In this document: positions 39,350 to 47,003 of the stretch, piece after piece | Numbering within the stretch: position 1 is the stretch's first letter | How the letters are laid out: every line of letters starts with the position of its first letter | Origin: Marinobacter profundi | GTDB lineage: Bacteria > Pseudomonadota > Gammaproteobacteria > Pseudomonadales > Oleiphilaceae | Assembly (NCBI RefSeq): GCF_002744715.1 | Contig: NZ_KZ319370.1 | Span: 1-64,000, forward strand | Length of the DNA: 64,000 bases | Direction: 5' to 3' | Position numbers and translations under genes: made by a program | The notes under the pieces: model-generated | Seen by the model: the letters and a program-made list of their open reading frames with translations, nothing else | Database searches by the model: none | What the model was told of the DNA's origin: nothing

Positions 39350-40365
39350 CCGAGCAAGCCCCGGAGGTACGCCAGATCCTCGCTCGCAATGGCCACTCCG
39401 GCCCGAGCGGACTCGGCCCGCTGGCGATAGCGGCGGTCGCCGGGTTGACGGGTCTGGCCGGCGGCTGCCATTTCCCGGACCAGGGTTGCCGTTCGCTCGG
39501 CAAAATTACTGCCGGCACCTCTGGACGGATCAATGACAATCAACAACTCGCCGGTCCACGGGGTTTTCGCACCGGGATGCTGCGACCAGTCAAACTCGAA
39601 CGAGAAATTCCCTCCGGTGAGGGCCGCCGCCAGCAACTCCACCATCATCGACAACGCCGAACCTTTGTAACCACCGAAGGGCAACAACGCACCGCCGTTA
39701 AGGATGGCCGCCGGGTCACAGGTCGGCCGGCCATCACTGTCGACCCCGTAGCCCTCGGGCAGCAGCTGGCCTTCCCGGGCAGCAATCTGCACGTCGCCGT
39801 GGGCAATGGCACTGGTGGCCAGATCGAACACCAGCGGATCAGCACCCGCCCGGGGGGCGGCAAAACTGATGGGATTGGTGCCAAACAACGGCTTCCTGCC
39901 GCCATAGGGCACCACGCAGGCCATGCTGTTGACGAACGCCAGTGCCACCAGTCCCTCACGGGCAAAGGGCTCGACGTCCGGCCATAAGGCGGCAAAGTGG
40001 TGGGAGTTGCGGATCGCCAGCATGGCGATGCCATTGTGCCTTACCTTGTCCAGCAGCAAACCACGCGCCGCCGCCAGAGCCGGCTGGGCAAAACCGTTAC
40101 CGGCATCCACCGCCACCAGGCCGGGTGCGATATCCTCCACCTGCGGTACGGCCCTGCCATCCACCCAGCCACTGGCCAGGGTGGACAGGTAACCGGGAAT
40201 GCGAAACACCCCGTGGCTCTCCGAGCCATCCCGCTGGGCACTGGCACAATTGTCAGCCAGCACCGCAGCCACCTCGGCAGAGGTGCCATGACGCTCGAAT
40301 ACCCGGGCCAGCAACGTCTTCAGCTCCGCAAACGCAATCCGGGTGACCTCGTCGGTATTCGTCAT
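39346..40365 (-). CDS. dpkA: Delta1-piperideine/pyrroline-2-carboxylate reductase, LDH2/MDH2 family
   Basis: An NADPH-dependent imine reductase of 339 residues that works in D-lysine, pipecolate and trans-3-hydroxyproline catabolism. It closely resembles Pseudomonas DpkA along the whole length: SHGVFRIPGYLSTLASGWVDG, RNSHHFAALWPDVEPFA, PLFGTNPISFAAPRAG, FDLATSAIAHGDVQIAAREG and GGYKGSALSMMVELL. An AGGAG motif precedes the ATG at 40365. It is downstream of yghU with 39 bases between them on the same strand, so the two may be one operon. Other malate/ureidoglycolate members of the family are less likely. Confidence 0.85.
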   Translation of the reverse strand: MTNTDEVTRIAFAELKTLLARVFERHGTSAEVAAVLADNCASAQRDGSESHGVFRIPGYLSTLASGWVDGRAVPQVEDIAPGLVAVDAGNGFAQPALAAARGLLLDKVRHNGIAMLAIRNSHHFAALWPDVEPFAREGLVALAFVNSMACVVPYGGRKPLFGTNPISFAAPRAGADPLVFDLATSAIAHGDVQIAAREGQLLPEGYGVDSDGRPTCDPAAILNGGALLPFGGYKGSALSMMVELLAAALTGGNFSFEFDWSQHPGAKTPWTGELLIVIDPSRGAGSNFAERTATLVREMAAAGQTRQPGDRRYRQRAESARAGVAIASEDLAYLRGLLG

Positions 40366-40404
40366 CACCAATCTCCTGTCAGTCGGCCAATACCATTTAG
40401 CCGC

Positions 40405-41283
40405 TTAGTCGCCCTGCTCCGGGTGCAGCTTGTCCTCGGTGCGTAATTCAAAATCGCTGGCGTCGTGGCGCTCATGAAGCTGCCTGGCCAGCTCACCCCA
40501 GGTGCGATTGACCATACGCCCCCGCTGGACCGCCGGTCGCCTTGCCAGCTGACTGGCCCAGCGCAACACATTCTTGTAGCTGTGGGCCTCCAGAAATTCC
40601 GCAGCCTCATAAACCGTATTGGTCACCACCCCGCCATACCAGGGCCAGATTGCCATATCGGCAATGGTATACTCATCGCCGGCCACGTACTCGTTATCCG
40701 CCAGCTGACGGTCGAGGACATCCAGTTGCCGTTTGACTTCCATGGTGAAGCGGTTGATCGGGTACTCGTACTTTTCCGGAGCATAGGCGTAGAAATGCCC
40801 GAACCCACCTCCGAGGAACGGCGCACTGCCCATTTGCCAGAACAGCCAGTTGAACGTTTCGGTACGCTTGCGCAGGTCCTGCGGCAGGAAGTCACCGAAC
40901 TTTTCTGCCAGGTACAGCAGTATCGAGCCGGACTCGAATACCCGCACCGCCGGGTCCTCACTGCGATCGAGCAGGGCCGGTATTTTCGAATTGGGATTAA
41001 GCCGGACAAAACCACTACTGAACTGCTCGCCCTCGTGGATCCGGATCAGCCATGCATCGTATTCGGCGCCCTTGTGCCCTTTTTCCAGCAGCTCTTCCAG
41101 CATAACGGTGACTTTCACGCCGTTGGGCGTGGCCAGGGAATACAGCTGCAGGGGGTGCTTGCCCACCGGCAGTTCCTTGTCATGGGTCGGGCCGGCGATG
41201 GGGCGATTGATGTTGGCAAACGCGCCGCCACTGGCAGCGTCCCATTTCCAGACTTTCGGTGGCGTGTAGGTTCCGTCGGACAT
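40405..41283 (-). CDS. yghU: Glutathione-dependent disulfide-bond oxidoreductase YghU (GST family)
   Basis: A cytosolic glutathione S-transferase-fold protein of 292 residues. The N-terminal extension (TYTPPKVWKWD...GAFANINRPIAGPTHDKELPVGKHPLQLYSLATPNGVKV) is diagnostic of the YghU branch, which has disulfide reductase activity. The NPNSKIPALLDR and ESGSILLYLAEKFG glutathione-site segments and the all-helical C-domain (WQMGSAPFLGGGFGHFYAYAPEKYEYPINRF) follow. The ATG at 41283 follows an in-frame GTG at 41289. Confidence 0.92.
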   Translation of the reverse strand: MSDGTYTPPKVWKWDAASGGAFANINRPIAGPTHDKELPVGKHPLQLYSLATPNGVKVTVMLEELLEKGHKGAEYDAWLIRIHEGEQFSSGFVRLNPNSKIPALLDRSEDPAVRVFESGSILLYLAEKFGDFLPQDLRKRTETFNWLFWQMGSAPFLGGGFGHFYAYAPEKYEYPINRFTMEVKRQLDVLDRQLADNEYVAGDEYTIADMAIWPWYGGVVTNTVYEAAEFLEAHSYKNVLRWASQLARRPAVQRGRMVNRTWGELARQLHERHDASDFELRTEDKLHPEQGD

Positions 41284-41395
41284 AGTCACAGCCTCGTGCT
41301 GAGTGGTGGAGTATGCGTTTTCCAGGCTATCTGCGCCTGAGTGCTTGCGATATTATACGTGACCGATGCTATCCCGCCCGCCGCGCCAGGTACAC

Positions 41396-42139
41396 ATGTC
41401 CGCCAACGCCTTATACACCGACCTGTCGGGCTACTACGACCTGATGTGTGCCGACATCAACTACCCGGCGCAAAGCAACGGCGTGCGGCGGCTACACCAG
41501 CTGTTTGGCAACCAGGGCCGCCGCCACCTGGACCTGGCGTGTGGAACCGGCCCGCACATCCGGCACTTTATCGATTCCGGCTACGACAGCTGCGGCCTGG
41601 ACATCAACCAGCCCATGCTGGATCGCGCCCGGCAACGCTGCCCGGAAGCCTTGTTCACCCGCCAGGACATGGCCAGCTTTGAATTCGACCACCCCTTCGA
41701 CCTGATCTCCTGCTTCCTGTATTCCATCCATTACAGCGCGGGTATCGACAAACTGGAAGCATGCATCAAAAGGGCCCATAACGCCCTGACCCAAAACGGG
41801 GTGTTCTGTTTCAACGCGGTCGACAAAAACCGGATCAACAACAACCTGTATGTCAGCCATACCACTGAGCACGACGACAGCAGCTTTACCTTCCGGTCTG
41901 GCTGGCATTACTGCGGCCAGGGGGATCAACAATCACTGAAACTGAGTATCGCCAAAACCACCCTGGAGGTTACCGAATCCTGGCAGGATGAACACGCCAT
42001 GGTGGCACTGGGTTTTGATGATTTCGACCGCCTGCTCCGGCGGTATTTCGACGTCCACATTTTCGAACATGACTATGAAAAGATCATCCCCTGGGACGGC
42101 GTCTCCGGTAACGCCCTGTTCGTCTGCGTAAAAACCTGA
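41396..42139 (+). CDS. Class I SAM-dependent methyltransferase
   Basis: A 247-residue small-molecule-type methyltransferase. Motif I is HLDLACGTGPHIRHF (about residue 44-58), with the acidic SAM-ribose residue in CGLDINQPML and motif post-I DMASFEFDHPFDLISCF. The substrate is not predictable. The ATG at 41396 (MSANALYTDLSGYYD) starts the recognisable domain; upstream codons to 41366 are not needed. Its 3' end lies just outside the cassette region; the first gene of that region, the LysE transporter, converges on it. Confidence 0.82.
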   Translation: MSANALYTDLSGYYDLMCADINYPAQSNGVRRLHQLFGNQGRRHLDLACGTGPHIRHFIDSGYDSCGLDINQPMLDRARQRCPEALFTRQDMASFEFDHPFDLISCFLYSIHYSAGIDKLEACIKRAHNALTQNGVFCFNAVDKNRINNNLYVSHTTEHDDSSFTFRSGWHYCGQGDQQSLKLSIAKTTLEVTESWQDEHAMVALGFDDFDRLLRRYFDVHIFEHDYEKIIPWDGVSGNALFVCVKT

Positions 42140-42176
42140 AGCCCGGAGGTTTCGCAGCCCCCGATGTTCACCTGCA

Positions 42177-42812
42177 TTACCTGGTACTGGCAGCAAGCCG
42201 CGCACCCAGTGCGACGAATACGACGCCAAGGCCGCGATCCATCCATAAGCCAACTCGTCGATTCTGCCTCAGGAATACCCCAAGCTTTGACCCCATCATA
42301 ACCAACGGTGGCTCGATGAGCGCCGCGACAACAATGATCAGGCTTCCGTGCAACAACAGCTGAGCACCTGGAGAACCAGCACCTTCCACGACGAACTGTG
42401 GCAGGAACGCGAGGAAAAATACCGCTACCTTCGGGTTAAGTGTGCAAACCAACACGCCTTGCCAATAAATTGAATGCAGTCGTTGATGGCGAACACCCTC
42501 ACCGGGCACGAAGGAGTCGCCACGGGATAAGAGCATTCTGATACCAAGCCACATCAAATAGGCGGCGCCCACCCACTTAACAATCGAAAACGCCAGCGCG
42601 GACGTGGCAAGGATGGCAGAAAGGCCCACTGCGGCCATAGCGACATGCAATGCCGCCCCCGTCCAAATACCAAACATCGCAGCAAACCCGTGTTGGCGTC
42701 CGTTGCGCAAGGTTTGCCCTAAAATGAACGCGATATCCGGGCCTGGGGAAAGGTTCAGAAGAACTGCCGCAACCAGAAATGTCACCCAGTGAATCGTTGT
42801 GTAATCAAACAT
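42177..42812 (-). CDS. LysE/RhtB-family amino-acid exporter
   Basis: A 211-residue inner-membrane exporter with six hydrophobic segments. The signature LNLSPGPDIAFILGQTLRNGRQHGFAA appears in residues 19-45. Such exporters move amino acids or small metabolites out of the cell. AGGAG precedes the ATG. Base composition is lower in GC than the neighbours to the left, suggesting transfer. No attC is seen at its 3' end, so I cannot call it a cassette; it could be the last, degraded one of the array. Confidence 0.85.
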   Translation of the reverse strand: MFDYTTIHWVTFLVAAVLLNLSPGPDIAFILGQTLRNGRQHGFAAMFGIWTGAALHVAMAAVGLSAILATSALAFSIVKWVGAAYLMWLGIRMLLSRGDSFVPGEGVRHQRLHSIYWQGVLVCTLNPKVAVFFLAFLPQFVVEGAGSPGAQLLLHGSLIIVVAALIEPPLVMMGSKLGVFLRQNRRVGLWMDRGLGVVFVALGARLAASTR

Positions 42813-42904
42813 TTTGACACTCCTGTGTTCTTAACGGTGGCCGCCAGCAGAGGAGTTACAGGATCAGGATGGCTGACGCTTGCTGCTCCATACAATGGAT
42901 CGCC

Positions 42905-43096
42905 TCAATCACCATTTGATTGCAGAATAACGATTACACCGTTTTGTGAAGATAAAGCAACGACAAACAGCCCCGGAGCCATCCAGGCCGTGGCTGTGAT
43001 TTGTTCATATCCCAGCAACTCTGCCATCGGACGAAATCTTGATTTCGCAGCAGAAGAAAAGCTGCGGTAGTTTCTAGTCTTCTCTGCGGATTCCAT
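42905..43096 (-). CDS. Small cassette ORF, 63 residues, unknown
   Basis: An ORF starting with ATG seven bases inside from an attC site, the usual position of a cassette gene. The visible protein is MESAEKTRNYRSF... AELLGYEQITATAWMAPGLFVV..., with a short hydrophobic stretch. I do not recognise it. No clear ribosome site is present, and no attC is visible at its 3' side (42813-42904), so the cassette may be decayed. Confidence 0.35.
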   Translation of the reverse strand: MESAEKTRNYRSFSSAAKSRFRPMAELLGYEQITATAWMAPGLFVVALSSQNGVIVILQSNGD

Positions 43097-43102
43097 GCTC
43101 TT

Positions 43103-43175
43103 GCCTAACACCGCGCTCTGCGGCAAATTTGGAGCGCAGCGTAAAATTTGTCCGACAGCAGCGCCTGGTTAGGCG
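43103..43175 (-). repeat. attC site 1 (VIT1/CCC1 cassette)
   Basis: A GCCTAAC-type core at the left end and a GTTAGGC core at the right end enclose an imperfect hairpin (CTGCGGCAAATTT / AAATTTGTCCGACAG). It directly follows the VIT family gene. Confidence 0.85.
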
Positions 43176-43196
43176 AGAGAATGCACCGCCAGCAAA

Positions 43197-43886
43197 TCAT
43201 ACGGCCACGCCAAAGAGCGCACCGACCCCAGCCGTCAAAGCCATTGCCAAGGCCCCCCAAAACGTAACCCGAGAGGCAGCCTTAACAACAGGAGCGCCGC
43301 CAACTTTCGCTGCCAATGAGCCTAACAAGGCAAGGAAAAACAGCGAACTGCCGGGGACGACCCACATAAGCAGCGACACCGGAAACAGAAAGACGACGCA
43401 CAGGGGAAGGGCCGCACCTACCGAGAATGTGCCTGCTGACGCGAGCGCAGCCTGAATTGGGCGGGCCGTGGAGACTTCTGAAATGCCAAGTTCATCGCGG
43501 GCATGCGCCCCCAGTGCATCCTGCTTCATCAGTTGACTTGCTACTGTGTCTGCGAGCGCCCGGTCTAAACCGCGCCTAACGTAAATCTCGGCAAGCTCCG
43601 CATGCTCTTGTTCAGGCGTATCAGCCAGCTCGGCTCTCTCTCTGGCAAGGTCGGCCTCCTCAGTGTCGGCTTGAGAGCTGACTGACACGTACTCACCCGC
43701 TGCCATCGACATAGCGCCTGCGACGAGACCAGCAACGCCTGCAACCAAAACAGCCTTAGAGTCCGCCCCTGAGGCCGCCACACCCAGGACCAGGCTCGCA
43801 GTAGAAACAATCCCGTCGTTTGCACCAAGAACCGCAGCACGAAGCCAGCCGATCCGATCTGTTCTGTGTCTTTCAGAATGCCGCAT
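43197..43886 (-). CDS. VIT1/CCC1-family Fe/Mn membrane transporter (gene cassette)
   Basis: A 229-residue membrane protein with five predicted helices and the N-terminal LGANDGIVSTASLVLGVAASG signature, characteristic of VIT1/CCC1 (DUF125). An acidic cytosolic loop (EEADLARERAELADTPEQEHAELAEIY) that binds metal in the family lies between helices two and three. It is likely to move iron or manganese. The gene lies between attC sites 1 and 2 and is oriented like the other cassettes. No strong ribosome site was seen. Confidence 0.88.
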   Translation of the reverse strand: MRHSERHRTDRIGWLRAAVLGANDGIVSTASLVLGVAASGADSKAVLVAGVAGLVAGAMSMAAGEYVSVSSQADTEEADLARERAELADTPEQEHAELAEIYVRRGLDRALADTVASQLMKQDALGAHARDELGISEVSTARPIQAALASAGTFSVGAALPLCVVFLFPVSLLMWVVPGSSLFFLALLGSLAAKVGGAPVVKAASRVTFWGALAMALTAGVGALFGVAV

Positions 43887-43917
43887 GCGAAGTCCAAATA
43901 TAAAGGTGAGCAGTCGC

Positions 43918-43984
43918 GCCTAACGCGCCGGTCTGGAGCCTCGAAGCGGCTGAAAATCGGTCGCTGTGCAGCCGATTGTTAAAG
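43918..43984 (-). repeat. attC site 2 (toxin-antitoxin cassette)
   Basis: Cores CCTAACG and ATTGTTAAAG enclose a hairpin (GCGCCGGTC / GCCGATTG arms with bulges). The toxin stop codon TAA lies inside the right core. Confidence 0.75.
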
Positions 43985-44272
43985 CCGTCCCAGCCAGTAC
44001 TGCGGGCGCCGGCGGTCATGGGCAACAGCCAGAACCTGAAAACCATCAGGGCTCTCTCGGTAAACGATAGACAAGGGAAACCTGTGAAGGGGCGCTCTAC
44101 GAATATCTGGCGGCAACTCAGCTTGCCAGGCTTTTGGTGACTCGCCAATTAAATTGGCCAGGGCCTCAAATTCCTCTATAAAGGCACCACCCAATCCCGG
44201 AACTTTTGATTCATAATAACCAACTGATTCCAGGAACTCGGCTTCCGCTGCCGGGTGAAAAGAATAGTTCAT
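43979..44272 (-). CDS. ParE/RelE-superfamily toxin of a type II toxin-antitoxin cassette
   Basis: A 97-residue basic protein with the RelE/ParE fold pattern: FHPAAEAEFLESVGYYE at the N-terminus and the conserved RRAPLHRFPLSIVYRESPDGFQVLAVAHDRRRPQYW at the C-terminus. ParE-type toxins act on gyrase and RelE-type toxins cleave mRNA; which applies is unclear. It overlaps the antitoxin gene by 4 bases (ATGA), which is the usual coupled order. The stop codon lies in attC site 2. Such cassettes stabilise arrays. Confidence 0.85.
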   Translation of the reverse strand: MNYSFHPAAEAEFLESVGYYESKVPGLGGAFIEEFEALANLIGESPKAWQAELPPDIRRAPLHRFPLSIVYRESPDGFQVLAVAHDRRRPQYWLGRL

Positions 44273-44493
44273 TTAATCAGTGCTCTAGCCTTCCTCATGA
44301 CATCCTCACCAGACACAGCCTGAACTGTGCCATTGTCGAGCTCTTCACCCCTGCGCCGCGCTTCAAGCAACCAATCGGACCTGAGCTCTTCTTCTGACGG
44401 AGACTCCAGACTCAACACCAGTCGCTGGATCAACTGGGCTCGCTCCTCTTTAGGGAGGTGGAGCGCCTCGTCTTCAATTTTCTGGAGATTCAT
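44269..44493 (-). CDS. Antitoxin, addiction-module component family
   Basis: A 74-residue acidic protein, the partner of the ParE-type toxin. MNLQKIEDEALHLPKEERAQL followed by LVLSLESPSEEELRSDWLLEARRR fits the putative addiction-module antitoxin family (TIGR02574-like). The ATG at 44493 has GAGAGG upstream; the longer form would need a TTG. The 75-base gap to attC site 3 likely holds the pair's own promoter. Confidence 0.85.
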   Translation of the reverse strand: MNLQKIEDEALHLPKEERAQLIQRLVLSLESPSEEELRSDWLLEARRRGEELDNGTVQAVSGEDVMRKARALIK

Positions 44494-44568
44494 GGACAAA
44501 ACCTCTCGTTCACATATCGCTCAATTTTGACACGGATGGGTACCAGGTGCCACGACTCGGCTTTTCAG

Positions 44569-44641
44569 CTTTAACGCCAGCCATCACAGGCGGCAAACTC
44601 GTAGCGCAGAAAAGAGTTTGGTGTCCTGTGAATGGCATTGA
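44569..44641 (-). repeat. attC site 3, left part (split by the IS1111-type element)
   Basis: The R' core CTTTAACG and most of the hairpin (GCCAGCCATCACAGG / CCTGTGAATGGC) are present, but the far core is missing because the insertion element begins here. The missing end is found at 46226-46235 beyond the element. Confidence 0.8.
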
Positions 44642-44721
44642 TACTGATTGAGCCTTCTCCCCAGCCCAGCGGTTGCCCGCTAAGCTGGAAGGCGACCAAG
44701 CACTACAAGGGAGAAGACTCA

Positions 44722-45765
44722 ATGAACTTTTACCATAGCACCCACCGCCACTATTGTGGAATCGATCTGCACGCCCGCAGCCTGTATGTCTGCATCATCG
44801 ACCAGCAAGGGGAGGTGTTGTTGCACAAGGAGATCAAAGCCCGGCCGGAACCCTTACTCGCCCTGCTCAAACCTTTCCGAGATGACCTGGTCGTGGGTGT
44901 CGAATGTATGCACTGCTGGTACTGGATCTCGGATCTGTGCGAGGAACAGGGTATCCACTTTATCCTGGACCACGCACTGTACATGAAGGCCATTCATGGC
45001 GGTAAAACCAAGAACGACCGTACCGACTCGTTCAAGATTGCCATGCTCATGAAAGGCGGCAACTTCCCTCTGGCCTATACCTATCCCAAGGAGATGCGGG
45101 CCACTCGCGACCTGCTGCGTCGACGCACCCGCATTGTCCAACATGGTGCCATGCTCAAAGCCCATGTGGTGAATACCACCAGCCAATATAACCTGCCGCC
45201 CAACAAGGTAAACCTGAAGAATGTGGGAGCCCGGGAACAGGTCCAGGCGGCCTTTGCCGGGCAGGATGTCCAGCACAACATCGATCTCGACCTGGCCATC
45301 ATCGAATGCTATCACCGTGAGCTGACCAAGCTTGAAGAACACCTGGAGCGGCAAGCCAAACAACATGATCCCACTTCTCTGAGTGTGCTGAGGACCATTC
45401 CCGGTGTAGGGCGCATCCTGGCGCTGACCATTCTCTACGAAATCGGTGATATCCAGCGCTTTGAGTCAGTCCAGAAGTTCGCATCCTACGCCAGACTCAT
45501 CAAGTGCAAAGCCGAGTCTGCCGGCAAGGTCTACGGCACCCAGGGCAACAAAATCGGCAATGCCCACCTGAAGTGGGCTTTCTCTGAGGCGGCGGTGCTG
45601 TACCTGCGCGGCACTGACAAGGCCCAGCGCTACCTACAGAAACTCCAGAAACGCATGAACAAGGCAAAGGCGTTATCCGCACTGGCCCACAAGCTCGGCC
45701 GTGCTGCCTACTTCATGCTCAAGCATCAGAGGGTGTTCGATGAACAACGATTCCTGAAGGGTTAG
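44722..45765 (+). CDS. IS110-family (IS1111 group) DEDD transposase
   Basis: A 347-residue recombinase. The RuvC-like DEDD domain is N-terminal: CGIDLHARSLYVC, VGVECMHCWYW and KTKNDRTDSFKIA. The C-terminal Tnp domain has RTIPGVGRILALTI and the Ser region HLKWAFSEAAVLYLRG. It acts as an RNA-guided (seek/bridge RNA) recombinase in this family, by established work. The ATG at 44722 follows GGGAGAAG; the upstream part of the longer frame would cover the left IR. Confidence 0.93.
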   Translation: MNFYHSTHRHYCGIDLHARSLYVCIIDQQGEVLLHKEIKARPEPLLALLKPFRDDLVVGVECMHCWYWISDLCEEQGIHFILDHALYMKAIHGGKTKNDRTDSFKIAMLMKGGNFPLAYTYPKEMRATRDLLRRRTRIVQHGAMLKAHVVNTTSQYNLPPNKVNLKNVGAREQVQAAFAGQDVQHNIDLDLAIIECYHRELTKLEEHLERQAKQHDPTSLSVLRTIPGVGRILALTILYEIGDIQRFESVQKFASYARLIKCKAESAGKVYGTQGNKIGNAHLKWAFSEAAVLYLRGTDKAQRYLQKLQKRMNKAKALSALAHKLGRAAYFMLKHQRVFDEQRFLKG

Positions 45766-46211
45766 TCACGCCACGGGGTGAGCATGACGTCTAACTGGAT
45801 CAAACAGGATGATGACTGAAAGCCGGGTGTCCGCTGACTGGTACCCGATACCGAACCGGCCTTCTATCACCGTCGTTGAAGCCAGACGCTTTGATTGGCC
45901 ACCCCGTGGGCGTGCCTTAATACCATGAGCCAGTACGCTTACACCGGTCCTGAGCCTGACCCTAACTGGAGCTCAGCAGCCAGCCCCTTGAATAGTGCCA
46001 GTGACCGGTTAACCGATGAATGTCTGGTGCCCCTGACCCACCGATGGAACGACCGGTCAGGCGGTGGTCAAAAGCCACGTAAGAGAGCCCCTATATGTGT
46101 TTGCTGTGAGTGCCTGACAGCCCCACGAGACTAGCGAAGAAGGCGTTCTCGCTCATGGGTTTAGGTTGGCCGCTGGCGCGGCCAAAAAAATGACTATTGT
46201 CTATTGATTCC
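45766..46211 (+). ncRNA. Probable seekRNA/bridge RNA region of the IS1111-type element
   Basis: About 450 bases between the transposase stop and the right inverted repeat have no credible gene. They begin with CACGCCACGGGGTG (45767-45780), complementary with one bulge to CACCCCGTGGGCGTG (45900-45914). Another stem, TTGGCCGC/GCGGCCAA with a TGGC loop, lies at 46166-46185. IS1111-group elements encode their guide RNA in this position. The exact RNA ends are not determined. Confidence 0.55.
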
Positions 46212-46225
46212 GAGAAGGCTCATAT

Positions 46226-46235
46226 GTGTTATAAG
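46226..46235 (-). repeat. attC site 3, right remnant
   Basis: GTGTTATAAG contains the R'' core (read on the minus strand as TTATAAC) and the stop of the upstream cassette gene. Placed next to 44641 it completes the attC hairpin. Confidence 0.7.
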
Positions 46236-46588
46236 TTTTCTTCTTCATGCGCCAACTGACCTGCCAGTTTAGATATATCTTTCATGCCATCTTGCATCAC
46301 ACTGCTTAGATTTTCGCTCCCAACATGCACCGGAACGAGAATATCCAGCGTCCTACACTCACTTTGCCGAGAAAGAATTTTCAGATACTCCAATAGCCTT
46401 TCTGGTTTGGTTGTTGGCCTAGTTAAATCCTTTTTCAGCGATTCCTCGAATCTACCTATTTCCTCATCATCGTCGAACTCATTCGTTTCTGTATAGACGA
46501 CTCTCGCGAGTTTCTTCTGCGACCATTTTAGCTTCGCTAGTAGCGACTTGATTTGAGTTTGAAGTTGTTTTGTTTCCATTGTCCCCAT
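46229..46588 (-). CDS. Hypothetical cassette protein, 119 residues
   Basis: A mostly helical charged protein (METKQLQTQIKSLLAKLKWS ... GQLAHEEENL). The beginning faintly resembles a small helix-turn-helix or phage-type regulator, but I do not recognise it. The stop codon is part of the attC 3 core, the sign of a cassette gene. GC content is near 43%, well below the core genome. Starts at 46588 or 46579 are both possible. Confidence 0.55.
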   Translation of the reverse strand: MGTMETKQLQTQIKSLLAKLKWSQKKLARVVYTETNEFDDDEEIGRFEESLKKDLTRPTTKPERLLEYLKILSRQSECRTLDILVPVHVGSENLSSVMQDGMKDISKLAGQLAHEEENL

Positions 46589-46667
46589 TTGTCCCCAAAG
46601 CCACTGCTAGATTTGCGGTTGCCATCCCAGCGGGGATGGCCTTTCACTGCATATTTAGGAGACTGAA

Positions 46668-46817
46668 ATGTCGAAAACCAAGACCCCGATGACCCCAGCC
46701 GCTGCTGCACGAATTCAGTCAGCTACCGCCAAAGCTAACGGCGGCAAAACTCCGAAAGGTTCGTTTGCGGCAAAGGCTCAATCTGTTGCCTCCAAGAACA
46801 GTACCAAGACCGAATAG
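46668..46817 (+). CDS. SMP-like small basic protein, 49 residues
   Basis: A small protein (MSKTKTPMTPAAAARIQSAT... ending in ASKNSTKTE) of the seed-maturation-protein-like kind found in many proteobacteria, often on mobile elements. It is Ala/Lys/Ser-rich and probably unstructured. AGGAG lies seven bases before the ATG. The function is unknown. It is on the plus strand, opposite to the usual cassette direction, and the next small gene follows after nine bases. Confidence 0.7.
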   Translation: MSKTKTPMTPAAAARIQSATAKANGGKTPKGSFAAKAQSVASKNSTKTE

Positions 46818-46826
46818 GAACTGACT

Positions 46827-46961
46827 ATGCCAGACACATCGAGCATGACTGACGAAGAACTTGACCTCTGGTCAGATATTAACAACCCAAATAACGACGC
46901 CGATATGGACGACTGGGCGGATGCCCACAATCCAAATAATGACGACTATTTGGGCGATTGA
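46827..46961 (+). CDS. Small acidic protein with repeated NPNN motif, 44 residues
   Basis: Translated: MPDTSSMTDEELDLWSDI, then NNPNNDADMDDWADAHNPNN and a short DDYLGD end. The NPNND/MDDWAD words occur as an imperfect duplicate. Pairs of an SMP-like gene and such an NPNN protein occur together in other bacteria as I recall, but I know no function. It is coupled to the preceding gene by short spacing. Confidence 0.6.
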   Translation: MPDTSSMTDEELDLWSDINNPNNDADMDDWADAHNPNNDDYLGD

Positions 46962-46967
46962 CCCCTA

Positions 46968-47003
46968 GCATATAGCCTGCTGCGAAAGCCGCAGGCTATA
47001 TGC
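46968..47003. other. Perfect hairpin between convergent small genes
   Basis: GCATATAGCCTGC pairs with GCAGGCTATATGC (13 bp, 10-nt loop). It lies seven bases after the NPNN gene and overlaps the end of the convergent gene. No T run follows on either strand, so it is only a candidate bidirectional terminator. Confidence 0.5.

Larger units (their letters stand above)
44642..46225 (+). mobile_element. IS110-family, IS1111-group insertion sequence inserted in attC site 3
   Basis: An insertion sequence of about 1.58 kb. The subterminal inverted repeats are TGAGCCTTCTC (44649-44659) and its reverse complement (46212-46222), with 7 bases outside the left one and 3 outside the right, the layout typical of the IS1111 group. 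There is no target duplication. Joining the flanks restores an attC end. A transposase gene and a long 3' noncoding region are inside. The IS1111-attC elements described in the literature behave this way. Confidence 0.85.

Noticed and set aside
42813..42904. A possible further attC upstream of the LysE gene (TTCTTAACGG)
   Set aside because: No matching far core and no convincing stem could be found.
46166..46190. Hairpin TTGGCCGC/GCGGCCAA followed by A residues, read as a terminator
   Set aside because: The A run on the plus strand means the T run on the minus strand precedes the hairpin, so it is wrong for a terminator in either direction. It is kept as a stem of the IS noncoding region.
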